From assembly GCF_003852315.1 (NCBI RefSeq), contig NZ_CP027762.1, positions 3,453,501-3,517,500 of the forward strand: a stretch of DNA of 64,000 nt, read 5' to 3'. The position numbers and the translations under genes are program-made. The notes below the pieces were generated by a model, which did not search any database, had not been told where the DNA came from, and saw nothing but the letters and a program-made list of their open reading frames with translations. Source of the stretch: Pseudomonas sp. LBUM920 (GTDB lineage: Bacteria; Pseudomonadota; Gammaproteobacteria; Pseudomonadales; Pseudomonadaceae). Below are positions 1 through 9,074 of this stretch, piece after piece; position 1 is the first letter of the stretch; the number at the start of each line of letters is the position of its first letter.

Positions 1-618
1 CTCTTGTTTCAGGATCTCCAGCAAACGTTCATCGGCCTTTTGTACCCAGCTTTCAAAATGGGGACGGGCTTGCTCCAGTGACACTTTGGCCTTGGCTAAC
101 GGAAAGCGATTGCCATTTTCCGCGACCCATCCAGAACTCGCCCCGCGACCAGGTGACACCGTGCTGCCAGGATAATCATCAGCATTAAAATGTTTGCTCG
201 CGGTGCGAATCCAAATATCTGGTTTGTTGCCGTAGACCTTCTTGAGGAACGCGCCTTGATAACGCCGCCCCGCCACCGATACACCGCTCCCAGTCTGCCG
301 CGCGCGGCCGATCCGGCTGGACTCGATAGCGTTCAGACCGAACCACAGCTTGCCGCTTGAAGCCCTGCCGGACACCGGGTAACTGCGCAACCGTTGACGC
401 ACCGCCGCAACAGCGATGCGCTCTTGCCGACTGACCGCCCGGGCGATGTGCGTGCGCAACCACCCGAGCGTCTTGTTGATGGCTCGACGATGAGCAGTCG
501 CAGCTGCCTTGGGCACCAACTTGGCAAAGTCCTGAAACGCCTGCAGGTCTGCGGCGGACGACTGGATGGAGATCATGCCGCCGCCAGCCGAGGGTTTGTA
601 ATGGCTACCGATGCTCAT
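1..618 (-). CDS. Phage minor tail protein Z-like (partial)
   Basis: An open frame runs from an ATG at 618 to the left edge, giving 206 codons without a stop. It begins MSIGSHYKPS and ends at the edge with LLEILKQE, so the C-terminus is missing. The start overlaps the stop of the upstream joining-protein gene as ATGA, which implies translational coupling. The protein is basic and rich in Arg and Lys, with no membrane segment. Its position directly after an FII-like gene is that of lambda gpZ, which helps complete the tail tip and connector. The call rests on gene order plus general resemblance to the minor tail protein Z family, so the exact family is an inference. Confidence 0.7.
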   Translation of the reverse strand, partial: MSIGSHYKPSAGGGMISIQSSAADLQAFQDFAKLVPKAAATAHRRAINKTLGWLRTHIARAVSRQERIAVAAVRQRLRSYPVSGRASSGKLWFGLNAIESSRIGRARQTGSGVSVAGRRYQGAFLKKVYGNKPDIWIRTASKHFNADDYPGSTVSPGRGASSGWVAENGNRFPLAKAKVSLEQARPHFESWVQKADERLLEILKQE

Positions 619-941
619 GGGCGTAACCTCAGAATCAAGGCGACCAGACCGTCGCCGCTCGGCTCCAGCTGCAGCAGGTCGTAATCGCCGCCGCCGTCCA
701 AAGCAGGCAAATCGACGCTAACCAATAGCCCGCGCTTCAAGCCTTCCGAATCGCTGACGCGGATCTCAAACCGAGGCTCGCGCAAGCCGGTGTTCAGCTT
801 GCCGAGCTTGGGCTGCAACCAGGGCGCGGCAAACATACCAAGCACCGGCTCTTCACGGCCTTCGATCCGCGCGCTATCGCCCAGTGTTTCGAATACCACT
901 TCGTCGATGTCGTCGATCAGATCGCGGAAGGCCACGATCAC
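615..941 (-). CDS. Phage head-tail joining protein (lambda FII-like)
   Basis: This is a 108-residue protein. I start it at the GTG at 941, which overlaps the capsid stop codon (ATGTGA) and gives MIVAFRDLIDDIDEVVF. Upstream in-frame sequence would lie inside the capsid gene. It is acidic and probably beta-rich. Its size and position between the major capsid and the Z-like gene match lambda FII, which closes the head and forms the docking surface for the tail. The identification depends mainly on synteny. Confidence 0.65.
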   Translation of the reverse strand: MIVAFRDLIDDIDEVVFETLGDSARIEGREEPVLGMFAAPWLQPKLGKLNTGLREPRFEIRVSDSEGLKRGLLVSVDLPALDGGGDYDLLQLEPSGDGLVALILRLRP

Positions 942-1933
942 ATCTCCAGCAGGATCTGCGCGCGGGGCCGAGTGCAAAGGTGCAGCGGGTTGGACTGGGC
1001 TTCACCGGCGACACCCTTGTTGAACGGCAGCGGCTCGATCTTGCTGTAGTACGGAATGCCCTGGGTGTTGACCGTTTCCATATAGTCGGCCGGCGCGAAG
1101 GAAGAGATGTAAAGATCCGGCACACCTTCGGGAATCAGCAGCGCCTTGTCGTCGTGGACGAAAGCAACACCGGCCACCTTGCCGCGATAACGCTCCCAGA
1201 CGATCCCGCCGAACTCGAAGCTTTCACGGGCATCGCCACGCAGGGACGCGGCCTGCATGGTGTTGAGGTAGGTCTCCTTGACCGACTTATGCACGATGAG
1301 CTTGTTCCAGAAGTTCTTGCCGCACATCGCGCGGGAGCCGCTGCTGGTGACGCTGCCGAGGGCTTCCTCCTGCATGTCCAACGCTTCGCCGCATTTAACC
1401 CGCAGCTCGGTGTCTGGACTGTTCAAGCCCATCTGAAGCTTCTGGCGATTCACGCCGAACGATTTATAGATGTCCAACAGGACCGTCTTGCCATCGGCGT
1501 CCAGTACCTGTCCGTTCAGCGCGCCCATGCGCTGGAACTCGTGGGTGGCATCCAACTGGCGGCGCGCTTTCGCCAGGCGCTTGTTGACGACGTCCTGCAC
1601 GGCCTGCAACTCACTGCGGGTACCGAAGGCGCGGATGCCTTGGATCTCGTCGGCCTTGATGGTGAAGCGTTCCGGCAGGTGGACGGTGTTGAACGGGATC
1701 AGTTGACGCTTGGTACCGCCAACCACCAAGCCTGAGGTACCGCGCTCGCCCGCTGGCACCAGCGCCAGGGTGTCGCCGTCCTTCTCGATCTGCACGGTCA
1801 GCGTGCTGATGCCTTCTTCGCGAAACAGTCCCAGGCTGCTGATACGACCTGGCAGGTATTCCTGGTCATTGATTGCAGCGGTCAGCGAGGAAACGCTGAA
1901 TGCATCGTCTTCAAAAATGGCGATATCGGCCAT
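938..1933 (-). CDS. Phage major capsid protein (lambda gpE family)
   Basis: The 331-residue protein begins MADIAIFEDDAFSVSSLTAAIN, the typical opening of lambda gpE-type major capsid proteins, and has the usual length of about 340. It forms the T=7-type icosahedral shell with the decoration protein encoded just upstream. A hairpin with a run of T lies between the two genes, and a GGAGAG ribosome site precedes the ATG. The C-terminal part carries the family's MEtVNtqGiPYY-like segment near residue 295. It lies within the leftward late operon. Confidence 0.92.
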   Translation of the reverse strand: MADIAIFEDDAFSVSSLTAAINDQEYLPGRISSLGLFREEGISTLTVQIEKDGDTLALVPAGERGTSGLVVGGTKRQLIPFNTVHLPERFTIKADEIQGIRAFGTRSELQAVQDVVNKRLAKARRQLDATHEFQRMGALNGQVLDADGKTVLLDIYKSFGVNRQKLQMGLNSPDTELRVKCGEALDMQEEALGSVTSSGSRAMCGKNFWNKLIVHKSVKETYLNTMQAASLRGDARESFEFGGIVWERYRGKVAGVAFVHDDKALLIPEGVPDLYISSFAPADYMETVNTQGIPYYSKIEPLPFNKGVAGEAQSNPLHLCTRPRAQILLEM

Positions 1934-1947
1934 GGGTACTCTCCAGA

Positions 1948-1975
1948 AACAAAAAATCCCGCACGCAGCGGGATG
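1948..1975 (-). terminator. Intrinsic-terminator-like hairpin between decoration and capsid genes
   Basis: On the minus strand, ATCCCGC (1974-1968) pairs with GCGGGAT (1962-1956) across a five-base loop and is followed directly by six T residues. This has the form of a rho-independent terminator but lies inside the late operon. It would have to be read through, for instance by an antiterminated polymerase, or would set the ratio of capsid to upstream products. Confidence 0.6.
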
Positions 1976-1995
1976 AATAAAAGGGGGTGAACGTC

Positions 1996-2334
1996 TTAGC
2001 GGACGATCACGAAGTGGGTAGCCAGGGCCTTTTCAGCAGCAGGATCAAGGCCGGTCAAATGTGCCTCGCTGACCTCGGCCAGCCGCACGATGGCGCGGCC
2101 ACGACGTGGCACATCCGATTCGCCCAGTGGCCCATAGAGGATCGCGATGGCGTTTTCGGTGCCGTCTTCGGCGGTCGGCTTATACGGGGCGAACTCGCCG
2201 GTGAGTGTGACCAGGCCGAGGATCTGACCAGGCTCCAAGGCGGCACCGGCGGCGACGTTGATCGCTTCGCGGGAGATGTTGCCAGCGCCTTCGGACAGCA
2301 GGAACTCGCCCGCGTGCATCGATTCAATTTTCAT
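1996..2334 (-). CDS. Phage head decoration protein (lambda gpD-like)
   Basis: A 112-residue protein whose ATG overlaps the protease stop codon, preceded by AAGGAG. It has the length and layout of lambda gpD, the trimeric cement protein that stabilises the expanded capsid. The segment from about 8 to 45 (FLLSEGAGNISREAINV, then EPGQILGLVT) is characteristic of the family, and a central LTGEFAPYKPT region follows. It is encoded between the protease/scaffold and the major capsid, as in lambda. Confidence 0.88.
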   Translation of the reverse strand: MKIESMHAGEFLLSEGAGNISREAINVAAGAALEPGQILGLVTLTGEFAPYKPTAEDGTENAIAILYGPLGESDVPRRGRAIVRLAEVSEAHLTGLDPAAEKALATHFVIVR

Positions 2335-3467
2335 GCTCTTGCTCCTTTCGAGGTTCCGTTCTGTGCCGCCTGACGGGTGGCCCAGATTGAGTGGGTGTCG
2401 ACCTGTTTGGCCTTGATCGTTGCGGCTGGGTCATCGTCCAGCGGCAGGCTATTGTTGATTTCAAAGCCACCGCCGCTGCTCACCAGCTTGTCGAACAACC
2501 GCGCCCTGACGGCGGCTTCGTCCAGGCCGGCAGCGATGAATTCGCCGGTCAGCTCGGGCAAGCGTGCCGCGACACACAGGCCGTGCAGGGCTTTGGCATT
2601 GGTCAGCGCGGCTTGGATCACGGCTTCGCTTTCCAACTTCGTCGCAGCGAGTATCGGATCTACCAGGTTACTGATGCCGGCCGCCGCACACCCCTTGGTG
2701 ACCATCAGCGCTAACCCGGCCGCATCCAGTACAGGTGCCGGTGGATCGACAAGCTCAGGCAGCTCCACTTCCGGCTCTTCATCAAGCTGGGCGAGCAGTT
2801 CGGCCGGGGCATGCTGGAAGCGCTGCAGCACACTGCCCTGGCCGAGACAGGCACTGACCTTCAAGCCGTCGCCCACCTCATCAGCCAGACCCAGTGCCAC
2901 CGCCTCGTTGGCCGTAAGCCAGGTTTCAGCATTGACCATGCGTCGCAGCTCGGCTTCGTCGATGTCAGGCGCCTTGGCCTTGTAAGCAGCGATGATCGCT
3001 TCCAGGGTCTGGTCCAGCACATCCGCGACACGGCGGAAGTCTTCGGCATCACCACCGGTAAAGGTGTAGGGGTTGTGGATCATCAACATGGCATTGGCCG
3101 CGATCACCACTCGGTGAGCGCCGCACACTGCGACACTGGCAGCGCTCGCCGCCAGGGCATCAATGCGACCCGTGCAGCGCTCGCCCAGGCGCGACAGCGC
3201 GTTGTGGATCGCCAGGCCGTCGAACAAGTCCCCGCCGATGCTGTTAAAGGCAACAATCACCGGTGACGCGCCGTCATCCATGGCGCGCAGATCCTGCACG
3301 AACTGATTGGCGGTGACGCCCCAGGCGCCGATCTCGCCATACACGAAGATTTCGATGCTGCGTTGCTCGGCTTCGCCGCTAGCCTGAAGGGTGTACCAGC
3401 TTTTGTCGGCGACCTTGACCTGCTTGCCCGCCTTGTCAAAGACGCGGAGCTTGGCTTTTTTACTCAT
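2331..3467 (-). CDS. Prohead protease/scaffold, ClpP-like (lambda gpC family)
   Basis: The 378-residue protein has an N-terminal ClpP/S49-type protease domain from about 35 to 205. The likely nucleophile is Ser108 in the LAASAAS motif and the likely general base is His131 in LMIHNP. The substrate-binding strand is FNSIGGD at 74-80. A long charged C-terminal part from about 215 to 378 is the expected internal scaffold region. Such proteins direct prohead assembly and cleave themselves and head proteins. The start lies just inside the end of the portal gene. Both catalytic residues are present, so it should be active. Confidence 0.9.
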   Translation of the reverse strand: MSKKAKLRVFDKAGKQVKVADKSWYTLQASGEAEQRSIEIFVYGEIGAWGVTANQFVQDLRAMDDGASPVIVAFNSIGGDLFDGLAIHNALSRLGERCTGRIDALAASAASVAVCGAHRVVIAANAMLMIHNPYTFTGGDAEDFRRVADVLDQTLEAIIAAYKAKAPDIDEAELRRMVNAETWLTANEAVALGLADEVGDGLKVSACLGQGSVLQRFQHAPAELLAQLDEEPEVELPELVDPPAPVLDAAGLALMVTKGCAAAGISNLVDPILAATKLESEAVIQAALTNAKALHGLCVAARLPELTGEFIAAGLDEAAVRARLFDKLVSSGGGFEINNSLPLDDDPAATIKAKQVDTHSIWATRQAAQNGTSKGARA

Positions 3468-4945
3468 GATTGTTCCTTGTCGTCATTCGTCTCGATGGCA
3501 TCAAGCGTGGTGTAGTTGAGGCCGAGGTCAGTGGAACGGGCGAGGTCAGCGGCGTTTTCCGCGTCGATGGTTTCCGCGTCGTAGCCGTTGCGCAGACACA
3601 TCTCGCTGCGCGAGCCAAAGCCCGCCTGCACTTCCATCCGACGCGCCTGAACGTCCTGCACCGGCTGGATGTAGGCCCAGCCCTGCGGCACCCAACGCGT
3701 GCGCAGATATTCGCGTCGACGTTGCGCGTAGTCCGGTAGCGCCAGGGCACCGGACAGCACCGCCATGTCCATCCAGGCGGCACGCACGGGGCGACACAAC
3801 TGGTGCACATACACGCCGAACTGCAGTTGCTCCAGACGCCGCCGGAACTCGTTGAGCACTACCCGGAGTGCCCGGTCGTTGACCTCGCGCATGTCGCCGG
3901 TAAGGATCTCGTACGGGGTGCCCGAACCCGCCGCCGCCGCCATCAACTGCTGCCGCATGAAGTCCGGGTAGTTGTTGCCGGCATCCGGTGGTTTGGAGAA
4001 CTCCACCTCTTCACCTGGCCCCAGCTCCTGCATGGTGCCGGGCTCCAAGGCGACCATCGGCGTGAAGCCGTCGCGGTCAACGTTCAATGGCATGCCAGTA
4101 ACTGGATCGCGAGGCTGCTGCGTAGCCTCCGGTGCCGGGCGCTTGATGAAGCCCGCGAACAGGTTCGCCACTTCCTGCCGGAACAGCACCGCGTCGTCGT
4201 AATTGTCGAGGCTGCGCAGGCGCTTCAGCACCGGGGCCAACCGTGGGACGCCGCGCAACTGCCCGGGCTCCATCGGTTCGAAGATATGCAGCACCTGTGT
4301 TGCCGGTACGCGAACCAACTGGTTGTAACCAACGTTCAGTGACGACGAGTCGCGTGGGTGTGAGAGGTACATCCAATACGCCACACGCTTACCGGCCGGG
4401 TTGAACTCGATACCGGCGCGGATCACGTTGCCGTTTTTGGCGGTCTCGAACTTGTCATGGGGGACAAACTCAGGCGCCAGCGCCTGCAGCTGCAGCGGCA
4501 CCGCCAAGCCCTCACTGGGGCTGCGTGGTCGCAACCGCACAAAGCATTCACCGGCCGTTTCAACGGTGCGCGCCACCAGAGCCTGCATGCCGTAGAAGTC
4601 GGTCAGCTCATCGGCATCCGCCTCATCCACCCAGTCATCCCACAGCTGCTGCTTGAGCTTGCGCAGCTCGGCGTCGTCCGTGGTCGGCCTGGGCGTGATG
4701 CCGGTACCGATCAGGTTGCTGACGCGTTTGTCGATGACGTTGAACGCGTACGGGTCATTGCGCACCGCCGCCCGCGAACGCGCACGCAGGTTGCGCAGGG
4801 CCGGGGTGTTGATGCTGTTGATGCCGTTGTCAGTGGCTTCCCAACTGGCCGAACGTCGGCCCTCACCGGCGCCTTCGTAACTGGCCTTGATGTTCGACGG
4901 CAGCAAGAATCCGTTACGGGTCAGCGTCGGATAATGTCGGGCCAT
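3464..4945 (-). CDS. Phage portal protein (lambda gpB family)
   Basis: The 493-residue protein begins MARHYPTLTRNGFLLP and continues with the DPYAFNVIDKRVSNLIGTGITP segment typical of lambda-type portals. It forms the dodecameric ring at one capsid vertex through which DNA is packaged and ejected. It is full length for the family. Its ATG is adjacent to the gpW stop, and its stop overlaps the protease start, which points to a tightly coupled late operon. Confidence 0.93.
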   Translation of the reverse strand: MARHYPTLTRNGFLLPSNIKASYEGAGEGRRSASWEATDNGINSINTPALRNLRARSRAAVRNDPYAFNVIDKRVSNLIGTGITPRPTTDDAELRKLKQQLWDDWVDEADADELTDFYGMQALVARTVETAGECFVRLRPRSPSEGLAVPLQLQALAPEFVPHDKFETAKNGNVIRAGIEFNPAGKRVAYWMYLSHPRDSSSLNVGYNQLVRVPATQVLHIFEPMEPGQLRGVPRLAPVLKRLRSLDNYDDAVLFRQEVANLFAGFIKRPAPEATQQPRDPVTGMPLNVDRDGFTPMVALEPGTMQELGPGEEVEFSKPPDAGNNYPDFMRQQLMAAAAGSGTPYEILTGDMREVNDRALRVVLNEFRRRLEQLQFGVYVHQLCRPVRAAWMDMAVLSGALALPDYAQRRREYLRTRWVPQGWAYIQPVQDVQARRMEVQAGFGSRSEMCLRNGYDAETIDAENAADLARSTDLGLNYTTLDAIETNDDKEQS

Positions 4946-5151
4946 TAGATTCCCTTGCCTCCGTGGTAGAGCCTGACTACGCGAGAGCGCGGTCCGGCGG
5001 CTTGACTCAGCGATGTGCGGATCTCGTCGCGAGCCTTGAGCAGTTCGTCGATGGAGCGGTATTCCACCGTGCGGTCGCTGTAGCGCACGGTCTTTTCACC
5101 GCGTGCAATGGCGCGCTCGATGGCTTCGAGGTGCTTCGGGGTAAACGACAT
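4945..5151 (-). CDS. Phage head-tail joining protein gpW
   Basis: This 68-residue protein (MSFTPKHLEAIERAIARGEKTVRYSDRTVEYRSIDELLKARDEI) has the length and the two-helix/beta-hairpin pattern of lambda gpW, which plugs the portal to retain DNA and prepares it for FII. It is encoded between the large terminase and the portal, exactly as in lambda, and its stop touches the portal start. Confidence 0.9.
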   Translation of the reverse strand: MSFTPKHLEAIERAIARGEKTVRYSDRTVEYRSIDELLKARDEIRTSLSQAAGPRSRVVRLYHGGKGI

Positions 5152-5152
5152 A

Positions 5153-7177
5153 TCAGCGTCTCTTCAGGTAACCGCTGGTGGAGCTGCGGCGTTGTGGGGG
5201 TGCAGCGGGTCGCGGTTGGGCCACAGGTGCTGCAGGTGGCGGTGCAGGTAGCGACTGACGCGCCGCAACCGGTGCTGGTGTTTCGTCAGCGTCGACGCGC
5301 TCGCCTTGTACGGGCTTGACGCCCAACACATCGTCGAACAAACCGGACTGAGCCAGCGCTTGGCGTACCCGCTCCCAGTCGTGTTCCTGGTAGCGGTTGA
5401 TGCCCAGGTAATGCGCCATCGCCAGGCAGTACACCATCAGGTCGAGCGCTTCGTTGCGCTCGGCCTTGCCCTTTACCCACTCGATACGCTTGTAGCCTTT
5501 GACGTACCGGGCGACCTTGCGCTCGGCCACGCATTGAGCGAAGAATTCGTCCGGTAGGTCGTTGGCAAAGTGCAGCGAGCCGGGGCCCTCCTCGAACGGA
5601 TACCGGTTGTAGATCCAGTCTTTGGCCGTGTCGGTACCAACAAACCACAGTTCGACACCGTTGCGTTCAGTCTGGCCTTTCCAGGTGACATCCTGCATTG
5701 ACGGCCGCTGGGCAATCACGGGCTTACCGGGCTTGCTAGCACCCTTGATGGCGAAGATGTTTCGCCAGCGGCGCGAGCGGCAGAACTGGTAAACCTCATC
5801 CGTATGATGGCCACCGGAGTCGACAGCTGTCGCCAGAATCGCCAGTCCGACACCGCACGGGTGTCGATACCGGGCCTTGAGCTTTTCGTCCAACACCGCC
5901 CAGGTACGCTCATCGGCAGGGTCGCCCCAGATCACCTGGTGATCGACCACCCAGCGTTCCATGCCGACCCCGAAGCCCATCACCATCAGCTCCAGGCGGT
6001 TGGCCTGGACGTCGACGGCACCGGTCAGCATCAGCACACCCAGCGGCATGCTGCCGAGGGTGTAAGTCTCCAGCCGTGCCCGAGCGACCAGCACTTCGGC
6101 CTTAGTCTGCTCTTGCGCGCTGTCCCAAACCTTGGCTAGACGTGTGTTGTAGAACACCTGCATTAGGCCCATGTCGCCCTTAGCCTGGGCCTTCTTGGCG
6201 TCTTCGAACTCCTCAGCAAGCGAGGCCCAGTCCTTCCAACCAATCGGCGAATAAAGCGCGTTGAGGTGGAAACCAACAGTCTTGCCGTCGCCGCTGCCAT
6301 GGGCACGCCATTCGCCCCTAGCGAGCATGTCGGTTTTGTGATGCTCCTCGATCAGGACGTCACACTCAGGCGCGGCACACTGATAGTGAACCGTGCTGTA
6401 GTCCTTGCTGTAGAGCAGCTGCTCCCACTCCAGCACCTGCATATGGCCGCAGGTGGGACATGGTACGTAGTAGTAACGCTGGTCGCTGGACTCGAACAGG
6501 TCCGAGATCCGCGAGGCGCCCTTGATCGTCGGCGAGCTGGAGAAGTAGATCTTGGCGTTGCGGCCAAAGTTGGTCGCCCGCGTTTCCGCCAGAACGATGG
6601 GGTCACCTTCCTGACCGACATCGTTTTCCCACCGGTCGACCTCGTCGCCGTAGATGTAGCGCGCAGACAGCTCGGACAGGTTGGCCGCAGAGCCCGCCGT
6701 GGTGACGTACAAGGCGCCGCCCTCGAACTCCTTGGTGTCCATGGTATTGCGCGCATCCCGCGAGCGGCTGGCCGCTACGCGCTTCGCCAATTCCGGCGTG
6801 GCCTTGATGGTCTTGCTGATCCGCCCGGAGACCCGCTTTGACAGGCTCAGACTGGGCAGCAGGGCCAGGATGTTGGACGGCGCCATGTGAATCAGGCCGC
6901 CCATCCAGTTCAAGGCAATCTGCGTTTTCATCAGCTGCGAAGCCACCATGGTGATCACGCGCCTACACGGGTGAGCCGGCGACAGGCAGCGCATGGGCTC
7001 GCGAGCGTACGGCGTGCGCTCGGTGCGGTACTGGCCAGGCTCAGGGGCGCCCGTGTCTCGCGGGATGCGCATGTACTCGTCGGCCCACTCGTCGATCCAC
7101 AGGTCGGGGTCGGGTCGTAGCCCACGGAAATACGCCTCACGGAAGACCTTCTCACCGTCAGGGATTTCCGGGTGCAT
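5153..7177 (-). CDS. Phage terminase large subunit (GpA family)
   Basis: The 674-residue protein is the DNA-packaging motor and nuclease. The N-terminal ATPase has a Walker A-like segment MVASQLMKTQ at 77-86 and a Walker B-like YGDEVDRW at 176-183. A C-terminal nuclease region follows from about 380 (LTGAVDVQANRLE, then AVDSGGHHTDEVY), and the tail is rich in Pro and Ala. Length and motifs match lambda gpA. The small subunit gene lies three bases upstream. Confidence 0.95.
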   Translation of the reverse strand: MHPEIPDGEKVFREAYFRGLRPDPDLWIDEWADEYMRIPRDTGAPEPGQYRTERTPYAREPMRCLSPAHPCRRVITMVASQLMKTQIALNWMGGLIHMAPSNILALLPSLSLSKRVSGRISKTIKATPELAKRVAASRSRDARNTMDTKEFEGGALYVTTAGSAANLSELSARYIYGDEVDRWENDVGQEGDPIVLAETRATNFGRNAKIYFSSSPTIKGASRISDLFESSDQRYYYVPCPTCGHMQVLEWEQLLYSKDYSTVHYQCAAPECDVLIEEHHKTDMLARGEWRAHGSGDGKTVGFHLNALYSPIGWKDWASLAEEFEDAKKAQAKGDMGLMQVFYNTRLAKVWDSAQEQTKAEVLVARARLETYTLGSMPLGVLMLTGAVDVQANRLELMVMGFGVGMERWVVDHQVIWGDPADERTWAVLDEKLKARYRHPCGVGLAILATAVDSGGHHTDEVYQFCRSRRWRNIFAIKGASKPGKPVIAQRPSMQDVTWKGQTERNGVELWFVGTDTAKDWIYNRYPFEEGPGSLHFANDLPDEFFAQCVAERKVARYVKGYKRIEWVKGKAERNEALDLMVYCLAMAHYLGINRYQEHDWERVRQALAQSGLFDDVLGVKPVQGERVDADETPAPVAARQSLPAPPPAAPVAQPRPAAPPQRRSSTSGYLKRR

Positions 7178-7180
7178 AGG

Positions 7181-7783
7181 TCAACTCGAAGTCATTGCAC
7201 GTTCAAGGTCAGATGAGGACATGCGTTCAGCCTCTTCCAGTGTTTTACGCAGGGTCGCCGCCAGGTGTTTTTCGATGTCCCAGGGGTCGTTCATGGATGA
7301 GAGCTTGTGCGACAGCTGCGGCAGCAGGCCGAACAACTGATCCCGCAGATGGCGCCCGGCGTTGTAGGCGCCCAGCTCGACTGCATCCCTGCCGACCAGG
7401 GAGCCCTGCGCCTTGTGCAGCTCGATCTCGGCCAACTGCGCCAGGTTGTGTTCGCGCATGGCGCGAGCCTTCTGGAAGTCGTGGCCCTTGGCGCCGACAG
7501 CAATAGGCAGCTGCGGCGCAGCCGTGTTTGTCGGCTCGACCTGGGGGGACAGTTGGCTGTAAACGTCGCGCTGGATCCGGTCCTGCTGGTGTCGAGCAGC
7601 GACGGCGGCCTTGCTGGGGTCGGCGGTTTCGAGGATTAGCGCTTCGGTTGCCAGCACGTCAACCATCTTGCCATCAGGCGACAGCACCAGGCGGTTGTTG
7701 CCTTTGAGCCAAGTGATGTAGCTCGGCGTCCTGCCGATGCGAGCCGCGAAAGCGCTTTTAGACAGAAAGAGTGAATCCGTCAT
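7181..7783 (-). CDS. Phage terminase small subunit (Nu1-like)
   Basis: This 200-residue protein sits immediately upstream of the large terminase. Its N-terminus (SKSAFAARIGRTPSYITWLKGNNRLVLSPDGKMV) reads as a winged helix-turn-helix of the Nu1 type, which recognises the packaging site. A helical, charged C-terminal half would contact the large subunit. The family call follows from the helix-turn-helix plus position. Confidence 0.85.
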   Translation of the reverse strand: MTDSLFLSKSAFAARIGRTPSYITWLKGNNRLVLSPDGKMVDVLATEALILETADPSKAAVAARHQQDRIQRDVYSQLSPQVEPTNTAAPQLPIAVGAKGHDFQKARAMREHNLAQLAEIELHKAQGSLVGRDAVELGAYNAGRHLRDQLFGLLPQLSHKLSSMNDPWDIEKHLAATLRKTLEEAERMSSSDLERAMTSS

Positions 7784-8029
7784 AAGCCCTCCTTTTCAAC
7801 GGCTTTTCAATGGAAACCTTTCAATTTCAATGGATTGAATTTCAGTAAGCTGGCAGCCCATCCGCTAACGCTTTCCCGCGGGTTTCATGCCCCGTGTCCC
7901 TCGGATGCCTCCAGGGTCCCCGGCGATTTTCGGCGCCCCGAAACGGTGCATCATCCCTGCTCCCCACAGGCGGGGGCGCTTCGTCGACACCAGCACGCGT
8001 GAAGGTCCGGGGTTCACAAAACCGAGAGC
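7784..8029. other. Gap upstream of terminase; candidate cos/packaging region
   Basis: About 245 bases lie between the small terminase and the next gene upstream, with no convincing frame. The middle is GC-rich with several short inverted repeats, such as a CGGCGATTTTCGGCGCC stretch near 7920-7938. In lambda-type phages the cohesive-end site lies just before the small terminase gene, so this is the expected place. I cannot identify the nick position from sequence alone. Confidence 0.3.
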
Positions 8030-8530
8030 TTACGCAAATTCCCGGAGTGCCTCTTGCAGGCGTCTGGCTTTGACGATGGCTTCAGCATTACTTTCGCGCT
8101 CAGCCTCAACCGATAGGGCTACCTCTTCAATACGGCCAGCCAACGCCTTCATGCGCTTGCTGAACTCTTCCGAAAGACTCACCACCTCACCAGACAGTGC
8201 CGCCAGCACATCCAATGCGCCCTCAGGCTTCTTGATCGAAACAATGGTCTGCTTGGCTACCTGAGTCACGACTTGCTCCTTCTTTGGTTTTGGGGTGGCG
8301 GCATCACGCTGAAACTTTCCGGCTACTGGCTCGCGGATAAGACCGGCGTCTTTGAGCTCGCCAAGAGCACGGCGTATTGCAGGGGCTGTGGCACCAGTGG
8401 CTTTTGCTGCCTGAACGGCGGCGTGGATAGCGGGAACGCTCCAGCTCATTTGGATCGGTACATAACCAAAGATTTTTTGAGCAATAGAAGATTGCCCTGC
8501 AAGCATCTGCTGCTGCCTGGATACATTCAT
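8030..8530 (-). CDS. Phage protein with winged-helix-like and coiled-coil parts
   Basis: I start this 166-residue protein at the ATG at 8530 (MNVSRQQQML) because the longer frame runs back into the holin gene. Residues of about 35 to 80 (SVPAIHAAVQAAKATGATAPAIRRALGELKDAGLI) look like a winged helix. A Lys-rich linker follows, then a heptad-like C-terminal helix (about 100 to 165) suited to coiled-coil formation. Its function is unknown. It lies between holin and terminase, where phages often carry lysis accessory or regulatory genes. Confidence 0.6.
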   Translation of the reverse strand: MNVSRQQQMLAGQSSIAQKIFGYVPIQMSWSVPAIHAAVQAAKATGATAPAIRRALGELKDAGLIREPVAGKFQRDAATPKPKKEQVVTQVAKQTIVSIKKPEGALDVLAALSGEVVSLSEEFSKRMKALAGRIEEVALSVEAERESNAEAIVKARRLQEALREFA

Positions 8531-8567
8531 TTCTGAAGACCTGCTTAATAAATGGCTGGGGTGGGAG

Positions 8568-8912
8568 CTATTCAGAGCGATTCGATTCGGCGGACACTTC
8601 GCTGACGCCCAGCCGCTTGGCGACCCAGCGTTCGTAAAGGCCGATGGCGACATCGGCGCCGGCCATCGCGGTCAGGCAACCCAAAGCGCCTGCCGTCCAG
8701 ATCGACATGCCGGCGGCAATCATCAACATCATCGCTGTCACACCGCAGGCAATACAGGCACCGGATCGCAACGCGAGGCGGCGTAACAATGCCCAGCCCC
8801 GCGCCCCGTCCTTATCGGCTCGCCACATCTCCCCCGAAACACCGCCGACCAGGGCCAGAACGATCACTAACCAGATCGGCATCTCTGCCAGCGCTTGCTG
8901 CTCATTTGTCAT
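8568..8912 (-). CDS. Putative phage holin (LydA/holin_3-like)
   Basis: The 114-residue protein starts at 8912 (MTNEQQALAEMP) with GAGG seven bases upstream. Three hydrophobic segments, at about 11-27, 48-69 and 71-88, and a charged C-terminus (YERWVAKRLGVSEVSAESNRSE) fit a class I holin. It would form membrane holes at lysis. It is the first gene after the putative late antiterminator and its terminators, the place of the holin in lambda. No endolysin gene is adjacent, so the endolysin is presumably beyond the left edge. Confidence 0.75.
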   Translation of the reverse strand: MTNEQQALAEMPIWLVIVLALVGGVSGEMWRADKDGARGWALLRRLALRSGACIACGVTAMMLMIAAGMSIWTAGALGCLTAMAGADVAIGLYERWVAKRLGVSEVSAESNRSE

Positions 8913-8940
8913 GTCGTGCCTCAAGTGAAGGAGTGTGCCG

Positions 8941-8978
8941 AAAACAAAAAAGAAAACCCCGCCGGGTGGCAGGGTTTC
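8941..8978 (-). terminator. Intrinsic terminator upstream of holin
   Basis: On the minus strand an AAACCCTGCC arm (8977-8968) pairs with GGCGGGGTTT (8963-8954) over a four-base loop and is followed by a T-rich tract. It lies in the leader of the late operon, where a lambda tR'-type terminator is expected. Confidence 0.7.
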
Positions 8979-9074
8979 AGTGTCATGACAAACGCCAGGA
9001 CGGAGTGCACAGCACGTGCTCGGGGAGCGCCAAGGCGCAAATTCCATATCGTGGGGGCTTTTTACCCTGCTCCG

